A stretch of 64,000 nucleotides of DNA from contig JABTTV010000001.1 of the NCBI GenBank assembly GCA_015075725.1, forward strand, positions 1,302,001 through 1,366,000. Reading direction: 5' to 3'. The position numbers and the translations under genes are program-made. The notes below the pieces were generated by a model. It did not search any database. It was not told the DNA's origin and worked only from the letters and a program-made list of their open reading frames with translations. This DNA comes from Anaerolineales bacterium. Its GTDB lineage: Bacteria > Chloroflexota > Anaerolineae > Anaerolineales > Villigracilaceae. This document shows, piece after piece, positions 28,141 through 37,298 of the stretch; the first letter of the stretch is position 1, and each line of letters opens with the position of its first letter.

Positions 28141-29070
28141 TTAATTGGATTCAGACAGCGCGCGTCCGGTCAATTTCAGGAAGACATCTTCCAGGTTGGG
28201 CTGGCGCAGCATCACGTCACGGACAGAGCGCCCGGCGGAGGCGGCTAAGGCGTGGAGGGCTGTCAAAGTCAGTTCGGGCTTGGCAGTTTCCATTTCCAGG
28301 TGCTGACCGGTGTAACGCGCATTGCTCACGCTGGGCAACGACCGTACTTGATCCAATGGCAATTCAACGGTTGCTTTCAGCATCGAATTCAATTGCAGAT
28401 TGGCGATCAGGGCGCTCGGGCTGTCGCAGGCTACGATCTCGCCGCGGTCAATGATGGCGATGCGCCCGCATAACGCCTCTGCCTCCTCCATTGCGTGGGT
28501 GGTGAGGACAACGGTGCGGCCCTCATCATGCCACTGGCGGACGATGTCCCAGACGGCGCGGCGGGCATGCGGGTCAAGCGCGGAGGTCGGTTCATCGAGC
28601 AGAACGATTTGCGGGTCGTTGGCAATCGCAACCGCCAGTGCCAGGCGTTGTTGCTGTCCACCGGAGAGGCGACGGGCTGGTACATTGCGCTTCTCAACAA
28701 GATCTAAGCGAGCCAGAAGATCGTTGATCTGCCCAGAGGTAAGGTAGACTTCATACAATGCGGCGTAGACTTCCACCAGCTCGGTGACGGTCAGGTCGTC
28801 CATCAAGGCGGTCTTTTGTAGTTGGATACCCAACTGGCGTTTCGTCGCGGCTGAGTCCGCCTGGACATTAATTCCGCCAATGTGAACGCTGCCATCTTTG
28901 GGTTTATGCAGGCCTTCCACAACGGCGAGCAGGGTGGTCTTGCCCGCGCCGTTGGGTCCCAGCAAGCCGAAGATCTCGCCTTTTTCCACTTTCAAGTTCA
29001 CGCCTTTCAGCGCCTGAGTGGAACCATAAACAGCTGTCAAACTTTGTACGTCAATAATCGGTTGAGACAT
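28141..29070 (-). CDS. ABC transporter ATP-binding protein (DrrA-like)
   Basis: The 309 residues include Walker A GPNGAGKTT (about 37-45), the signature LSGGQQQRL, Walker B IVLLDEPTSALDP and the H-loop LTTHAMEEAE. The C-terminal ~90 residues form the extra domain usual in DrrA-type exporters (ending with NLEDVFLKLTGRAL). It powers the ABC-2 permease encoded next. The start has a strong AAAGGAG site. Confidence 0.92.
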   Translation of the reverse strand: MSQPIIDVQSLTAVYGSTQALKGVNLKVEKGEIFGLLGPNGAGKTTLLAVVEGLHKPKDGSVHIGGINVQADSAATKRQLGIQLQKTALMDDLTVTELVEVYAALYEVYLTSGQINDLLARLDLVEKRNVPARRLSGGQQQRLALAVAIANDPQIVLLDEPTSALDPHARRAVWDIVRQWHDEGRTVVLTTHAMEEAEALCGRIAIIDRGEIVACDSPSALIANLQLNSMLKATVELPLDQVRSLPSVSNARYTGQHLEMETAKPELTLTALHALAASAGRSVRDVMLRQPNLEDVFLKLTGRALSESN

Positions 29071-29177
29071 GGTTAAACTCCTTTGTTGATAGCTTCATGA
29101 TACAAAAAAGACGGGCATCGCCCCAGTCCCGGAAGCAGGATTGTGACTATGTCGAAAGTCATATTGCCGGATATGAA

Positions 29178-29208
29178 CAACGAGACCGGCGATAAGCCGG
29201 TCTCGTTG
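29178..29208. repeat. 13-bp perfect inverted repeat upstream of the ABC operon
   Basis: CAACGAGACCGGC (29178-29190) and its exact complement (29196-29208) enclose GATAA. It lies about 110 bases upstream of the ATPase gene start. It could be an operator or a dispersed palindrome. The rest of 29071-29311 shows no gene. Confidence 0.65.
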
Positions 29209-29311
29209 AAATGTGTTACAGGGGTACGAGCTGAACACCAGAATCAGCCCACCCGTCCAAAGAACTCATCCTGCAAACGTTTCGTCTCTGCATCATCCTT
29301 GAACGCCCGGT

Positions 29312-29413
29312 TGTCGAATTCCAAGTCGCCGCGTTGTTGAATACCGATGTGGAAGTGAGCTACTACTACAACTGAGGCATTCTCCATACGGTGTTGAGGA
29401 ATTTGGTGAAGTG
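29312..29413 (+). pseudogene. Relic of the aconitase gene 3' end (copy 2)
   Basis: In frame, this reads [41 protein letters not shown] (in two parts around the internal stop), matching the AcnA C-terminus [34 protein letters not shown] shown likewise in part. No upstream part of the gene remains. It is followed by a terminator similar to that of acnA and then by a cyclase gene. Confidence 0.88.
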
Positions 29414-29422
29414 AGAAAGGAG

Positions 29423-29453
29423 AAAAAAGCCCGGGATTTTCCAGGGCTTTTTT
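29423..29453 (+). terminator. Terminator retained after the aconitase relic
   Basis: AAAAAAGCCC (29423-29432) pairs with GGGCTTTTTT (29444-29453). The hairpin resembles the real acnA terminator in sequence and follows the relic stop by 10 bases. The symmetrical A and T runs could make it bidirectional. Confidence 0.8.
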
Positions 29454-29471
29454 GTCGCTTCATACCTGTCA

Positions 29472-29477
29472 TATAAT
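29472..29477 (+). promoter_or_regulatory. -10 box TATAAT of the double-domain cyclase gene
   Basis: The TGTCATATAATGG context equals that upstream of the first cyclase gene. Transcription from this box would begin near 29484, at or next to the ATG at 29485, so the mRNA may be leaderless. No ribosome site is visible. Confidence 0.5.
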
Positions 29478-29484
29478 GGAACAA

Positions 29485-32400
29485 ATGACCCTCCACACCT
29501 ACCTGCCTCAGGATCGGCTGCGCGCGTTGGCTCGCAGGGGAAAAATGCCGGACCGCACTTACGGGTCGGCGTTGTTTGCCGATATCTCCGGCTTCACTCC
29601 ACTGACGGAATCCCTCGGCGATTCACTGGGCGCGCGGCGCGGCGCGGAGGAAATGACCAAACATCTCAGCCGCGTGTATAACGCATTGATCGCCGAAGTG
29701 GAGAGTTTTGGCGGGAGCGTGATCGATTTTGCGGGCGATGCGATCATGTGCTGGTTCGACGGTACTCACGGCTCGACGGAGGTCCGGGCGGTCTCCTGCG
29801 CCCTCTCGTTACAGCAAGTGATGGTTGCTTTTAAACCCATCTCTCTGCCGAATGGGAAATCGATCACGATGGCGGTCAAGGTCGCTGTCACAAGCGGACC
29901 GGCTCGGCGCTTCATCGTTGGCGACCCGGCGGTGAACTACATCGACGTGCTTGCGGGGGAGACCATCGCGCGCACTTCTCTGGGTGAGAAACTTTCGCAT
30001 AAAGGCGATGTGCTGGTCGATAAAGCCACAGCGGATGCGCTTGGCAACGCATTGACAATTTCAGAATGGCGCGCGAGTCCGGAACCGGATTCCGTCCCTT
30101 TTGCGGTAGTGAGAGGTTTCAAAACCCAGGGACTCTCCCTTACGCCTTTGGAAAGAGCGGGACTGCCATCCGATGAAGAATTAAAAACATGGATCCACCG
30201 GTCCGTCTATGAAAGGGAAAGAGCGGGGCAGGGATCCTTGATGACGGAATTTCGTCCTTGCCTGGCGCTCTTCGTTCGTTTCAGCGGGATCGATTACGAC
30301 TCTGACGAAGCTGGGGATCAATTGAATAATTTGATCCGGTCGATGCAGGCACGGGTGGTGGAATTCGGGGGTGCATTGTTGCAGATCACGGTGGGAGACA
30401 AGGGCAGTTATGCCTATATCAACTTCGGCGCGCTCGGCATGCATGAAGACGGTCCGCGCCGGGCGGTGAAACTGGCATTGAGCCTGCGGGAATCGCTTGG
30501 GTCGGACGGATTCAAACCGTCCCTGCAGATCGGCATCACGCAGGGGACCATGTTCGTCGGTCCGTATGGAAGCGAATCAAGAAAAACCTTCGGGGCGCTG
30601 GGGGATGATGTCAACTTGTGCGCGCGTTTGATGACAACCGCCGCGCCGGGAGAGATCCTGGTCTCGGGCCGTGTCCGCAAGGCGCTCCCCGATGAATTCG
30701 TTTACGAAGCCCACGCGCCGATGAACGTCAAAGGCAAAACCGAACCGCTCTCTGTATATTCCATCCTTTCGGTGAAACAACAACGCGCCGTCCGTTTGCA
30801 GGAACCGGCGTATGCGCTCCCGATGATCGGGCGAAAAAAGGAATTGGGGCTTGTTTCTGAAAAACTATCCCTGTCAATTCAAGGGAAGGGACAGATCGTC
30901 GGCGTGACCGGCGCAGCGGGGATGGGCAAGTCGCGGTTGATCGCGGAAGGAATCCGCCTCGCGCGCCGGGGAAAGTTGACCGGCTACGGCGGCGCATGCA
31001 AGTCGGACGGAGTCGACACGCCCTACCTCGTGTGGAGCGGAATCTGGAACGCCTTCTTCGATCTCGATCCCGCCATGCCTTTGCGAAAACAGATCCGCTC
31101 CATCGAACGTGAGTTGGAAGACCAGGCGCCGGAGAATTTGGACGCGCTTCCATTGCTGGGTTCGGTCCTTGGTCTGCCGCTGACCGAAAATGAATATACC
31201 CGCGCACTGCAGCCCAAGGATCGTAAAAGCCAGCTCGAGGCATTGTTGCTGCATTGTCTTGAATATTCGGCGCGCGAAGCCTCCGGGACGGGCGGCGGTT
31301 TGCTGCTTGTATTGGAAGATCTGCATTGGATCGACCCTGTTTCTTCAAATCTGCTGGACTTGATCTCGCGCGCCGTCGAAAACCTTCCGATTCTGATTCT
31401 GCTGTCTTACCGCCTGCCGGAGATCGACGCGCTCGACCCCGGTGTAAGCAACCTGCGCGCCCTGGCTCATTTCACTGAAGTTCGGCTCACCGATCTGACC
31501 GAGGCGGAGTCGGAACAGGTCATCCGCGGAAAGCTCCAGCAATTATTTCCCGAACAACGCGGCGGCATTCCACATTCCCTGATCGAACGCGTCACAGCAC
31601 GCGCGCAGGGCAATCCGTTCTACGCCGAGGAGCTGCTGAACTTCCTGCGCGATAGCGGCTTCGATCCTCACAACGAAGAGGCGCTCGCGCGCCTCGAACT
31701 TCCCGGCAGTTTGCAAAGTCTCATACTCAGCCGCATCGACCGGCTGACTCCCGCCCAGCAGCTTGCCTTTCGGGTGGCAAGCATCATCGGTCGTTCATTC
31801 CGGCTCGAGGATCTGCTCAAATATTATCCGTGGCAGGGACTCTCGCAGAACATCACCTCAGATTTGCAGGAGCTTGTAAAGGCCGACCTGCTCCTGCCTG
31901 ATCCCTCGGAACCGGAAGCTGTTTATATTTTTAAACATCTCCTCACCCACGAAGTCAGCTACGAAAACATCGCGTATGCCACCCGTGTGCAGTTACATGG
32001 AATGTACGCTGAATATCTCGAAAGGACACATCCTGAAAGGATGGAACAGATCGCTGCGTCGCTGGCGCACCATTATGACCGGGCACAAATTCCGGAGAAA
32101 GCGGCTTACTACCTGACCAAGGCAGGCGACCAGGCGGCGGCAAATTATGCCAACGAAGAGGCGCTTTCGTATTTCAACCGGGCGTTGAAAAACCTGACCG
32201 GGGAAGCAACGCGGGCGCACTTCGACATCCTATGGAAACGCGAACGCATTTATGACCTGCTCGGCAAACGACTCGAACAACGTCAGGACCTGGAGACTCT
32301 TTCCCGCCTTGTCGACTCTTTCGAGGACGCGCCGAACCTTCGTGCCGGACTCTTCATCCGCAAAGCGAGGCTGGAGATCGATACAGGCGACTTTGCCGCT

Positions 32401-33645
32401 GCAAAAACGAATGCGCAGACGGCGATCCGCGAATCAAGCGCAGACGACGAAGGGTCTGCTGATCTAATCGTGGACGCTCTTTTGTTGGAAGCGCGCGCCA
32501 TGTTCCTCGCCGGGCAGGCGGTTGCTGCAAAACCTCAGTTGGAGGATGCCCTGAAGCGCTCCCGCGAACATCGCTACCTGCGCGGGGAATACAATGCGCT
32601 GGCAGGCCTGGGGTTGTGGAACTGGTATAACGGCGATAACAAATCTGCCGTTGAGTTGATGGAACAGTCCCTGGCATTGATCCGCCAGGCAGGCGACATC
32701 CGCCGGGAATCTGATATTTTGAACAATCTCGGAATCGTCAGCAAGGATATGTCCAAATTTGACGAAGCGCTGGCGTATTACGAAGCCGCCCAGAAGATCG
32801 CAAGAAAGATCGGGGACCGCTCCGGCGAGGCAAGCCTGCTCGCGAATATGGGGCGTGCCTGCTTGGTCGCCCGCGATTACATTCAATCGGAAACCTACAG
32901 CGTGCAAGCTGCTCAACTCGCGGCTGAAGTCAACGAACCGGCTGTGCGGGGCATCGCGCTTCATAACCGCAGCGAAGCGCTCAGGTTGTTGGGGCGGTAT
33001 GCCGAAGCCAAAGAGTCCGCCGAAGAAGCGTTGAAGATGGCGCTGGCTTCCGGTTACAAGACTGGCGAAGCGGATACTCTGGAAAACATCGCCATGATCG
33101 AGTTTGCACAAGAAGATCATGAGCGGGCGATGGGACATGCCGAAGCTGCCCTGGCAATCGCGCGGGAAATTTCTTCGCGGCGGGTCGAGACCAGCGTACT
33201 GACCCGCATCGGAATGTTTCGGCTCGAAATGGGGCAACTCGACGCCGCTCAAAGCGCGTTGAGCGAGGCGGAGGAGATCGGCCGGGAACTCAATGAACCG
33301 ATTCCCATGTTCGAGATCCAAGCCGGGCTGGCGCAGGTTGCGTTGGCTCGCGGCGGGCCGGACTCACCCGAAAGGGCGATGGCTCGTATCCAGGCGCTTG
33401 CCGATGAAATTCTTCAGGATCCGCCCACACAACAATCCCTTATCCTGCCGATGGGGTTATATCTTGCAAGTATTCGCATTCTGCTCGCGCGGAACGATCC
33501 GCGTGCCGAAAAGATCATCGCCCGCGCCAATTGGTTGATGAAATCGCGCAGTGACCGAATCCCCGATTCCGCGCTTCGCGCAAGTTACCTGAACATCCCC
33601 GAGCACTGCGCCATCGCGGAGTTCGCGGGCGGCTTCAATTCATAG
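29485..33645 (+). CDS. Double-domain class III cyclase (soluble adenylyl cyclase-like) - NTPase - TPR protein
   Basis: About 1386 residues. Cyclase domain C1 carries both metal Asp residues, Asp33 (FADISGF) and Asp85 (FAGDA), 52 residues apart as in human sAC. Domain C2 (about 260-420) lacks metal Asp but keeps Lys306 (VGDKGS), Asn377 and Arg381 (DDVNLCARL). The two halves together could thus make one catalytic site, as in mammalian ADCY10. The second adenine-selecting position is Gly370, so base specificity is less sure. An NTPase follows: Walker A GAAGMGKS at 476-483 and Walker B LLLVLEDLHWID. The last ~550 residues are TPR repeats. ATG at 29476 is an alternative start. The metacaspase gene begins 20 bases after the stop, so the two are probably co-transcribed. 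Confidence 0.88.
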   Translation: MTLHTYLPQDRLRALARRGKMPDRTYGSALFADISGFTPLTESLGDSLGARRGAEEMTKHLSRVYNALIAEVESFGGSVIDFAGDAIMCWFDGTHGSTEVRAVSCALSLQQVMVAFKPISLPNGKSITMAVKVAVTSGPARRFIVGDPAVNYIDVLAGETIARTSLGEKLSHKGDVLVDKATADALGNALTISEWRASPEPDSVPFAVVRGFKTQGLSLTPLERAGLPSDEELKTWIHRSVYERERAGQGSLMTEFRPCLALFVRFSGIDYDSDEAGDQLNNLIRSMQARVVEFGGALLQITVGDKGSYAYINFGALGMHEDGPRRAVKLALSLRESLGSDGFKPSLQIGITQGTMFVGPYGSESRKTFGALGDDVNLCARLMTTAAPGEILVSGRVRKALPDEFVYEAHAPMNVKGKTEPLSVYSILSVKQQRAVRLQEPAYALPMIGRKKELGLVSEKLSLSIQGKGQIVGVTGAAGMGKSRLIAEGIRLARRGKLTGYGGACKSDGVDTPYLVWSGIWNAFFDLDPAMPLRKQIRSIERELEDQAPENLDALPLLGSVLGLPLTENEYTRALQPKDRKSQLEALLLHCLEYSAREASGTGGGLLLVLEDLHWIDPVSSNLLDLISRAVENLPILILLSYRLPEIDALDPGVSNLRALAHFTEVRLTDLTEAESEQVIRGKLQQLFPEQRGGIPHSLIERVTARAQGNPFYAEELLNFLRDSGFDPHNEEALARLELPGSLQSLILSRIDRLTPAQQLAFRVASIIGRSFRLEDLLKYYPWQGLSQNITSDLQELVKADLLLPDPSEPEAVYIFKHLLTHEVSYENIAYATRVQLHGMYAEYLERTHPERMEQIAASLAHHYDRAQIPEKAAYYLTKAGDQAAANYANEEALSYFNRALKNLTGEATRAHFDILWKRERIYDLLGKRLEQRQDLETLSRLVDSFEDAPNLRAGLFIRKARLEIDTGDFAAAKTNAQTAIRESSADDEGSADLIVDALLLEARAMFLAGQAVAAKPQLEDALKRSREHRYLRGEYNALAGLGLWNWYNGDNKSAVELMEQSLALIRQAGDIRRESDILNNLGIVSKDMSKFDEALAYYEAAQKIARKIGDRSGEASLLANMGRACLVARDYIQSETYSVQAAQLAAEVNEPAVRGIALHNRSEALRLLGRYAEAKESAEEALKMALASGYKTGEADTLENIAMIEFAQEDHERAMGHAEAALAIAREISSRRVETSVLTRIGMFRLEMGQLDAAQSALSEAEEIGRELNEPIPMFEIQAGLAQVALARGGPDSPERAMARIQALADEILQDPPTQQSLILPMGLYLASIRILLARNDPRAEKIIARANWLMKSRSDRIPDSALRASYLNIPEHCAIAEFAGGFNS

Positions 33646-33665
33646 TCTCTCGCCCGGAGGTCTCC

Positions 33666-36600
33666 ATGCCAAAAAAGCCGAACTTCACTGCCAAATTAAA
33701 ACTGGAAACGGGGACGCATTCCGCGTTTATCAATCAGTTGCGCGCCTCGCCGGATGGTAAAACCCTCGCTTCCTCGAGCATCGATAAGACCATCCGGCTC
33801 TGGGATGTCCCTGCACAAAAACAAACAGGCATGCTGCTCGGGCAGATGGGCGCAGGGAACGAAGGAGCGATACAGGCGTTCTCGTTCAGCCGCGATGGAA
33901 AATATATCGTTTCCCTCGCGTGGATGTACCCCGATGACCGGCAGGACCAGAACGAACGCGAAACAGAATTGCGCGTGTACGAACTTGCGACAGGCAACCT
34001 TCAAGCCGGATTCCGCTATCCGGGCACGCTTCAAGACCTGGACTTCAGCCTGGATGGCAAATACCTGGCTTTGGCTGGCAACCCGAACCAATCCCGCCGG
34101 GGACTCTTGATGGTCCATAAGACGAAGGATCTTCTCAAAGGGTTCGGTAAAAAACCGGAGCCGTTCGCTTCGACGGTTTTGTATGAAAGCGGATTGGTTC
34201 CCTCCTATGTCCGCTTTGTGCCGGAAAAGCCCGGCAAGGGCGGCGACTATCGCATCATTGCCTCTGCCTGGGAGCCGTTTGGATATCGGCCGGGCAGGCT
34301 TTCCTCTTTTTCATTTTCCATCTCGAAAAAATTGACCGGACTGTTCAGCAGGGATTTGGAAGAATGGATTGCGCCGGACTCTCTTGCAGTAAGCCGCCAA
34401 TTCATTGTGATCTCGCCCGCCGATTTCGACGAGAATATAAATAAAAAGTTCTATTGCTACGATCTCGATGGAAAGTTGGTGAACGTCGTCGATTCGGAAT
34501 CCCCTCCGGCGAACCCCGCTTTTTCATCCGACGGAAACCGGCTGATCGTCGGGCAGAGGCGGGATAGTTCCATTGTCCAGATCAAAGTATATGACACGGC
34601 TTTTGGTCAATTCCCGCTGAAGAGCGTTTATTTCGGCCACGACTCCCAGGTTTTCGGCGTGGCCTTGCCGGGTGGAGACCTTGCCGTCAGCGCGGGCGGC
34701 GACCAGAATGCGCTCCATTTTTGGAGCACGGAACACATGGAAGGTGAATTCATCGCCGAAAGCAAGGGCGTGGGAAGGGTCGTCCATGTCGTGGGCGTCA
34801 GCCCGAATGAACAGATCGGTTTTGGCACGCGCGATACCCTGCGTTTGGATGATGGTAGGATCGTGTTGCAGCGCGTCTTCGACCTGCGCACCATGACGCT
34901 GAGATCGTTTCCGTTTCATGAAGCGGCCGAGTTCCGCCGCGCCGAAAAAGCATTCGGCAAACAAAGCCTGGATTTCTCGGAGCAGGGCAATTGGAATTTA
35001 TTACTCCTGCCGAACGGAAGTTACTTTCCTGTTCCTTCCGGCGATTGGTACAACGTGTCCACGTATGGGTTTACCGAAAAAGGTTCCGTGGTGATCGGCT
35101 CGCAGGACGGTAAACTTCGTTTCGCGCCTCGCAGCCCGGAGGGAACGTATCAATTATCCGAACGTGTTCTCGTCGGGCATGAGGCATCCGTTATCGACCA
35201 TGCGGCTTGTGGAAAATGGCTGGTCACTGCCGGCGCGGACCAGGTGATGCGTCTGTGGTTTTTGGAAGATGCCGAGAATGATACCGGTGAACATTTATGC
35301 CCCGCCTTGAATTTATTCGTCGGCGCGGACGATGAATGGGTGATCTGGAGTGAAAGCGGCTACTACAACGCCAGCCAGGACGGAGACATGCGCTTCGGCT
35401 ATCATTTGAACCGCGGTCCCGAGATGGAGGCCGTCTTCATCCCCAGCGACCGCCTGAGCAAGACCTTTTATCGTCCCGATATCATTCAAGCCATTGTGGA
35501 GCACGGCAACGAGAAGCGCGCCTTGGAAGAACTGGCTAAAGAGGGCATTCAAATTGGCAAGGTGGATGTCATCGATGCCCTGCCGCCCATTGTGGAATTT
35601 CTAAAGGGCGGAGTGAGGCGGACCAAACGGGAAGTCACCTTCCGGTTCTCGGTTCAGAACCTGAGCCCGAAGAATCCAGTCCGCCGCGTATGGATCGTCC
35701 AGAACGAAGGTTTTGTCTGGGAGGCGAAAAAGATCGCAAAGAATTACACGGTCAAACTTCGGCTGAAGCCCGGTTGGAACGGATTTAAAATTCTGGCGGA
35801 AAATGATGCCGCGAAGTCGATCCCCCTTCAATTCGAGGCAATCGGACCGGGACCGGATCAGAAACAGCGAAAGAACAGTTTTCTGGTTCCATTCACAAGC
35901 AGAGGTGTGGAGCAGACCGCCCTGGGCAGGATGGGAACCGCGCGCGGCGCACCCGAGGCGGAGGAGGCGGCGCGATCCCAGGCGAACATTTTCCTCGAAG
36001 GACGGGAGAACGGGACTCTGTACCTGCTGGCGGTGGGAGTTTCGAAACTAAAGAACGAGACCGACGATTTCAAATCGCTGACCTATGCAGACGACGACGC
36101 TGAAAGCATGTACAACGCCTTCGCTCGTTCCATGCTGGAAGGTACTTTGAAGAACAAGGGCGCATTGAAGAACAAGGCGTTCAAGTCTGTCGAGGCGTCC
36201 ATCCTGCTGAACGAACAGGCGACGAAAGAAGCCATTTTCAAAGAGGTGGACGCGATCTGCGAAAAGATCAGGAAAAGAAAGGCGAAAAACGATTCCCGGC
36301 GGGATGTCCTCATGGTCTTCCTTTCCGGTCACGGTGTGAGGCGGAGCGACGCGAAGGAACGCGAATTGTATTTCTGGTGTTACGATCTGTTGAAGACCAG
36401 CACGCGCGCCACCGGGCTGTCGTTCATCGAACTTGGGGAAAAGATCACCGCCCTGCCGGTGGATGTGATCCTGGCGACGGACGCATGCCATTCCGGCATG
36501 GCGGGCAGCGAAGTTGTCCGCGGCGTGGACCCGAATGAACTTGCAAAGCGCATCTACGCGATCAACGAACGCGGAATCTACATCCTGAACGCCGCCCGCA

Positions 36601-36809
36601 GCGAGGAATTTGCCCGGGAGCACCCGTCGATTGGGCATGGCGTGTTCACCAAGGCGGTCCTCGAAGCGCTGGAGTTCGAGAGCGATTTCAGCATGCTGAA
36701 CATCATGGCTTCGGTCCAGCGCCGTGTGCTGCATTATACGAATGGCATCCAGACGCCCGTCTTTCGCATGTACGGCGACCTGCTGCCCCTGGTCGTGTAC
36801 GAAAAATGA
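33666..36809 (+). CDS. WD40-repeat protein with C-terminal caspase (C14) domain
   Basis: 1047 residues. The first ~560 contain WD40-type repeats, clearest at LRASPDGKTLASSSIDKTIR and near HEASVIDHAACGKWLVTAGADQVMRLWF (given in part). A beta-rich linker follows to about 780. The C-terminus is a caspase/metacaspase fold: GVSKLKNE...LTYADDDAE, the catalytic His889 in FLSGHG and catalytic Cys941 in ATDACHSGM. Both dyad residues are present, so an active cysteine protease is expected, probably cleaving after a basic or acidic residue; specificity cannot be read. The start has a CCGGAGG site, 20 bases after the cyclase stop. The WD40 part likely mediates recruitment or activation. Bacterial caspase-like proteins of this layout are linked to stress or cell-death responses. 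Confidence 0.9.
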   Translation: MPKKPNFTAKLKLETGTHSAFINQLRASPDGKTLASSSIDKTIRLWDVPAQKQTGMLLGQMGAGNEGAIQAFSFSRDGKYIVSLAWMYPDDRQDQNERETELRVYELATGNLQAGFRYPGTLQDLDFSLDGKYLALAGNPNQSRRGLLMVHKTKDLLKGFGKKPEPFASTVLYESGLVPSYVRFVPEKPGKGGDYRIIASAWEPFGYRPGRLSSFSFSISKKLTGLFSRDLEEWIAPDSLAVSRQFIVISPADFDENINKKFYCYDLDGKLVNVVDSESPPANPAFSSDGNRLIVGQRRDSSIVQIKVYDTAFGQFPLKSVYFGHDSQVFGVALPGGDLAVSAGGDQNALHFWSTEHMEGEFIAESKGVGRVVHVVGVSPNEQIGFGTRDTLRLDDGRIVLQRVFDLRTMTLRSFPFHEAAEFRRAEKAFGKQSLDFSEQGNWNLLLLPNGSYFPVPSGDWYNVSTYGFTEKGSVVIGSQDGKLRFAPRSPEGTYQLSERVLVGHEASVIDHAACGKWLVTAGADQVMRLWFLEDAENDTGEHLCPALNLFVGADDEWVIWSESGYYNASQDGDMRFGYHLNRGPEMEAVFIPSDRLSKTFYRPDIIQAIVEHGNEKRALEELAKEGIQIGKVDVIDALPPIVEFLKGGVRRTKREVTFRFSVQNLSPKNPVRRVWIVQNEGFVWEAKKIAKNYTVKLRLKPGWNGFKILAENDAAKSIPLQFEAIGPGPDQKQRKNSFLVPFTSRGVEQTALGRMGTARGAPEAEEAARSQANIFLEGRENGTLYLLAVGVSKLKNETDDFKSLTYADDDAESMYNAFARSMLEGTLKNKGALKNKAFKSVEASILLNEQATKEAIFKEVDAICEKIRKRKAKNDSRRDVLMVFLSGHGVRRSDAKERELYFWCYDLLKTSTRATGLSFIELGEKITALPVDVILATDACHSGMAGSEVVRGVDPNELAKRIYAINERGIYILNAARSEEFAREHPSIGHGVFTKAVLEALEFESDFSMLNIMASVQRRVLHYTNGIQTPVFRMYGDLLPLVVYEK

Positions 36810-36828
36810 CAGGCAGGGCGCAAGTGCA

Positions 36829-36856
36829 TTGCATCCGCGTGATTTTGTGGTATTCT
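36829..36856 (+). promoter_or_regulatory. Promoter of the Lys-rich protein gene
   Basis: TTGCAT (36829-36834), a 16-base spacer and TATTCT (36851-36856) preceded by TGG (extended -10). It lies just after the metacaspase stop, so the small gene can be read on its own. Confidence 0.6.
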
Positions 36857-36899
36857 TGATTTACAAGTCCATTCATTTTTCACCGAGAGGAGAAAACCC

Positions 36900-37271
36900 A
36901 TGGCAACAGCAAGAAAAAAGAAGAAGGCCGCTCCCAAGAAGAGCAAGGCGAAGAAGGTGCTCAAGAAGGGCAAGCTGAAGAAGGCGGTAGCCGTCCGCAA
37001 GAGCGCGGCGAAGAAGGCTGTAAAGAAGACTGTAAAGAAGGTTGTCAGGAAGGTCGTTAAGAAGAAGACCGTCAAAAAAGCCGCTCCGAAAAAGCGGGCG
37101 CCGAAGAAGATCGCCCCCAAAAAAGTGGAAACCCCGATGGGGTCCGGCATGCCGCTTACCTTTACCCAGGACAGCGAGGAAAAAGGCGGAGGTGACGCCA
37201 CCCGCGGCGGCGGCGATGCGACCCGTGGTGGTGGCGATGCCACTCGCGGCGGAGATGACGCCAGCAACTAG
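36900..37271 (+). CDS. Histone H1-like lysine-rich protein with GGGDATR repeats
   Basis: These 123 residues have a strongly basic first two thirds, built of AKKxVKK and APKK units like the C-terminal tail of histone H1 and bacterial H1-like proteins (Hc1, AlgP, some HU tails). The last third is acidic-neutral and ends in three GGGDATR repeats and GGDDASN. No folded domain is seen. DNA or RNA condensation is the probable role. A GAGAGGAG site precedes the ATG. It has its own promoter and a terminator, and follows the metacaspase gene by 90 bases. The repeat codons are nearly identical at DNA level, suggesting recent tandem expansion. Confidence 0.8.
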   Translation: MATARKKKKAAPKKSKAKKVLKKGKLKKAVAVRKSAAKKAVKKTVKKVVRKVVKKKTVKKAAPKKRAPKKIAPKKVETPMGSGMPLTFTQDSEEKGGGDATRGGGDATRGGGDATRGGDDASN

Positions 37272-37298
37272 CTCAAGACGTACAAGCCAAACCGTTTG

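Noticed and set aside
30361..30640. Second cyclase domain of the 29485 gene taken as dead
   Set aside because: It lacks metal Asp residues but keeps Lys, Asn and Arg in the complementary pattern seen in mammalian sAC, so the two domains probably form one active site.
37190..37256. Short direct repeats resembling a CRISPR array
   Set aside because: They are 21-base tandem codon repeats (GGGDATR) in an open frame without spacers.
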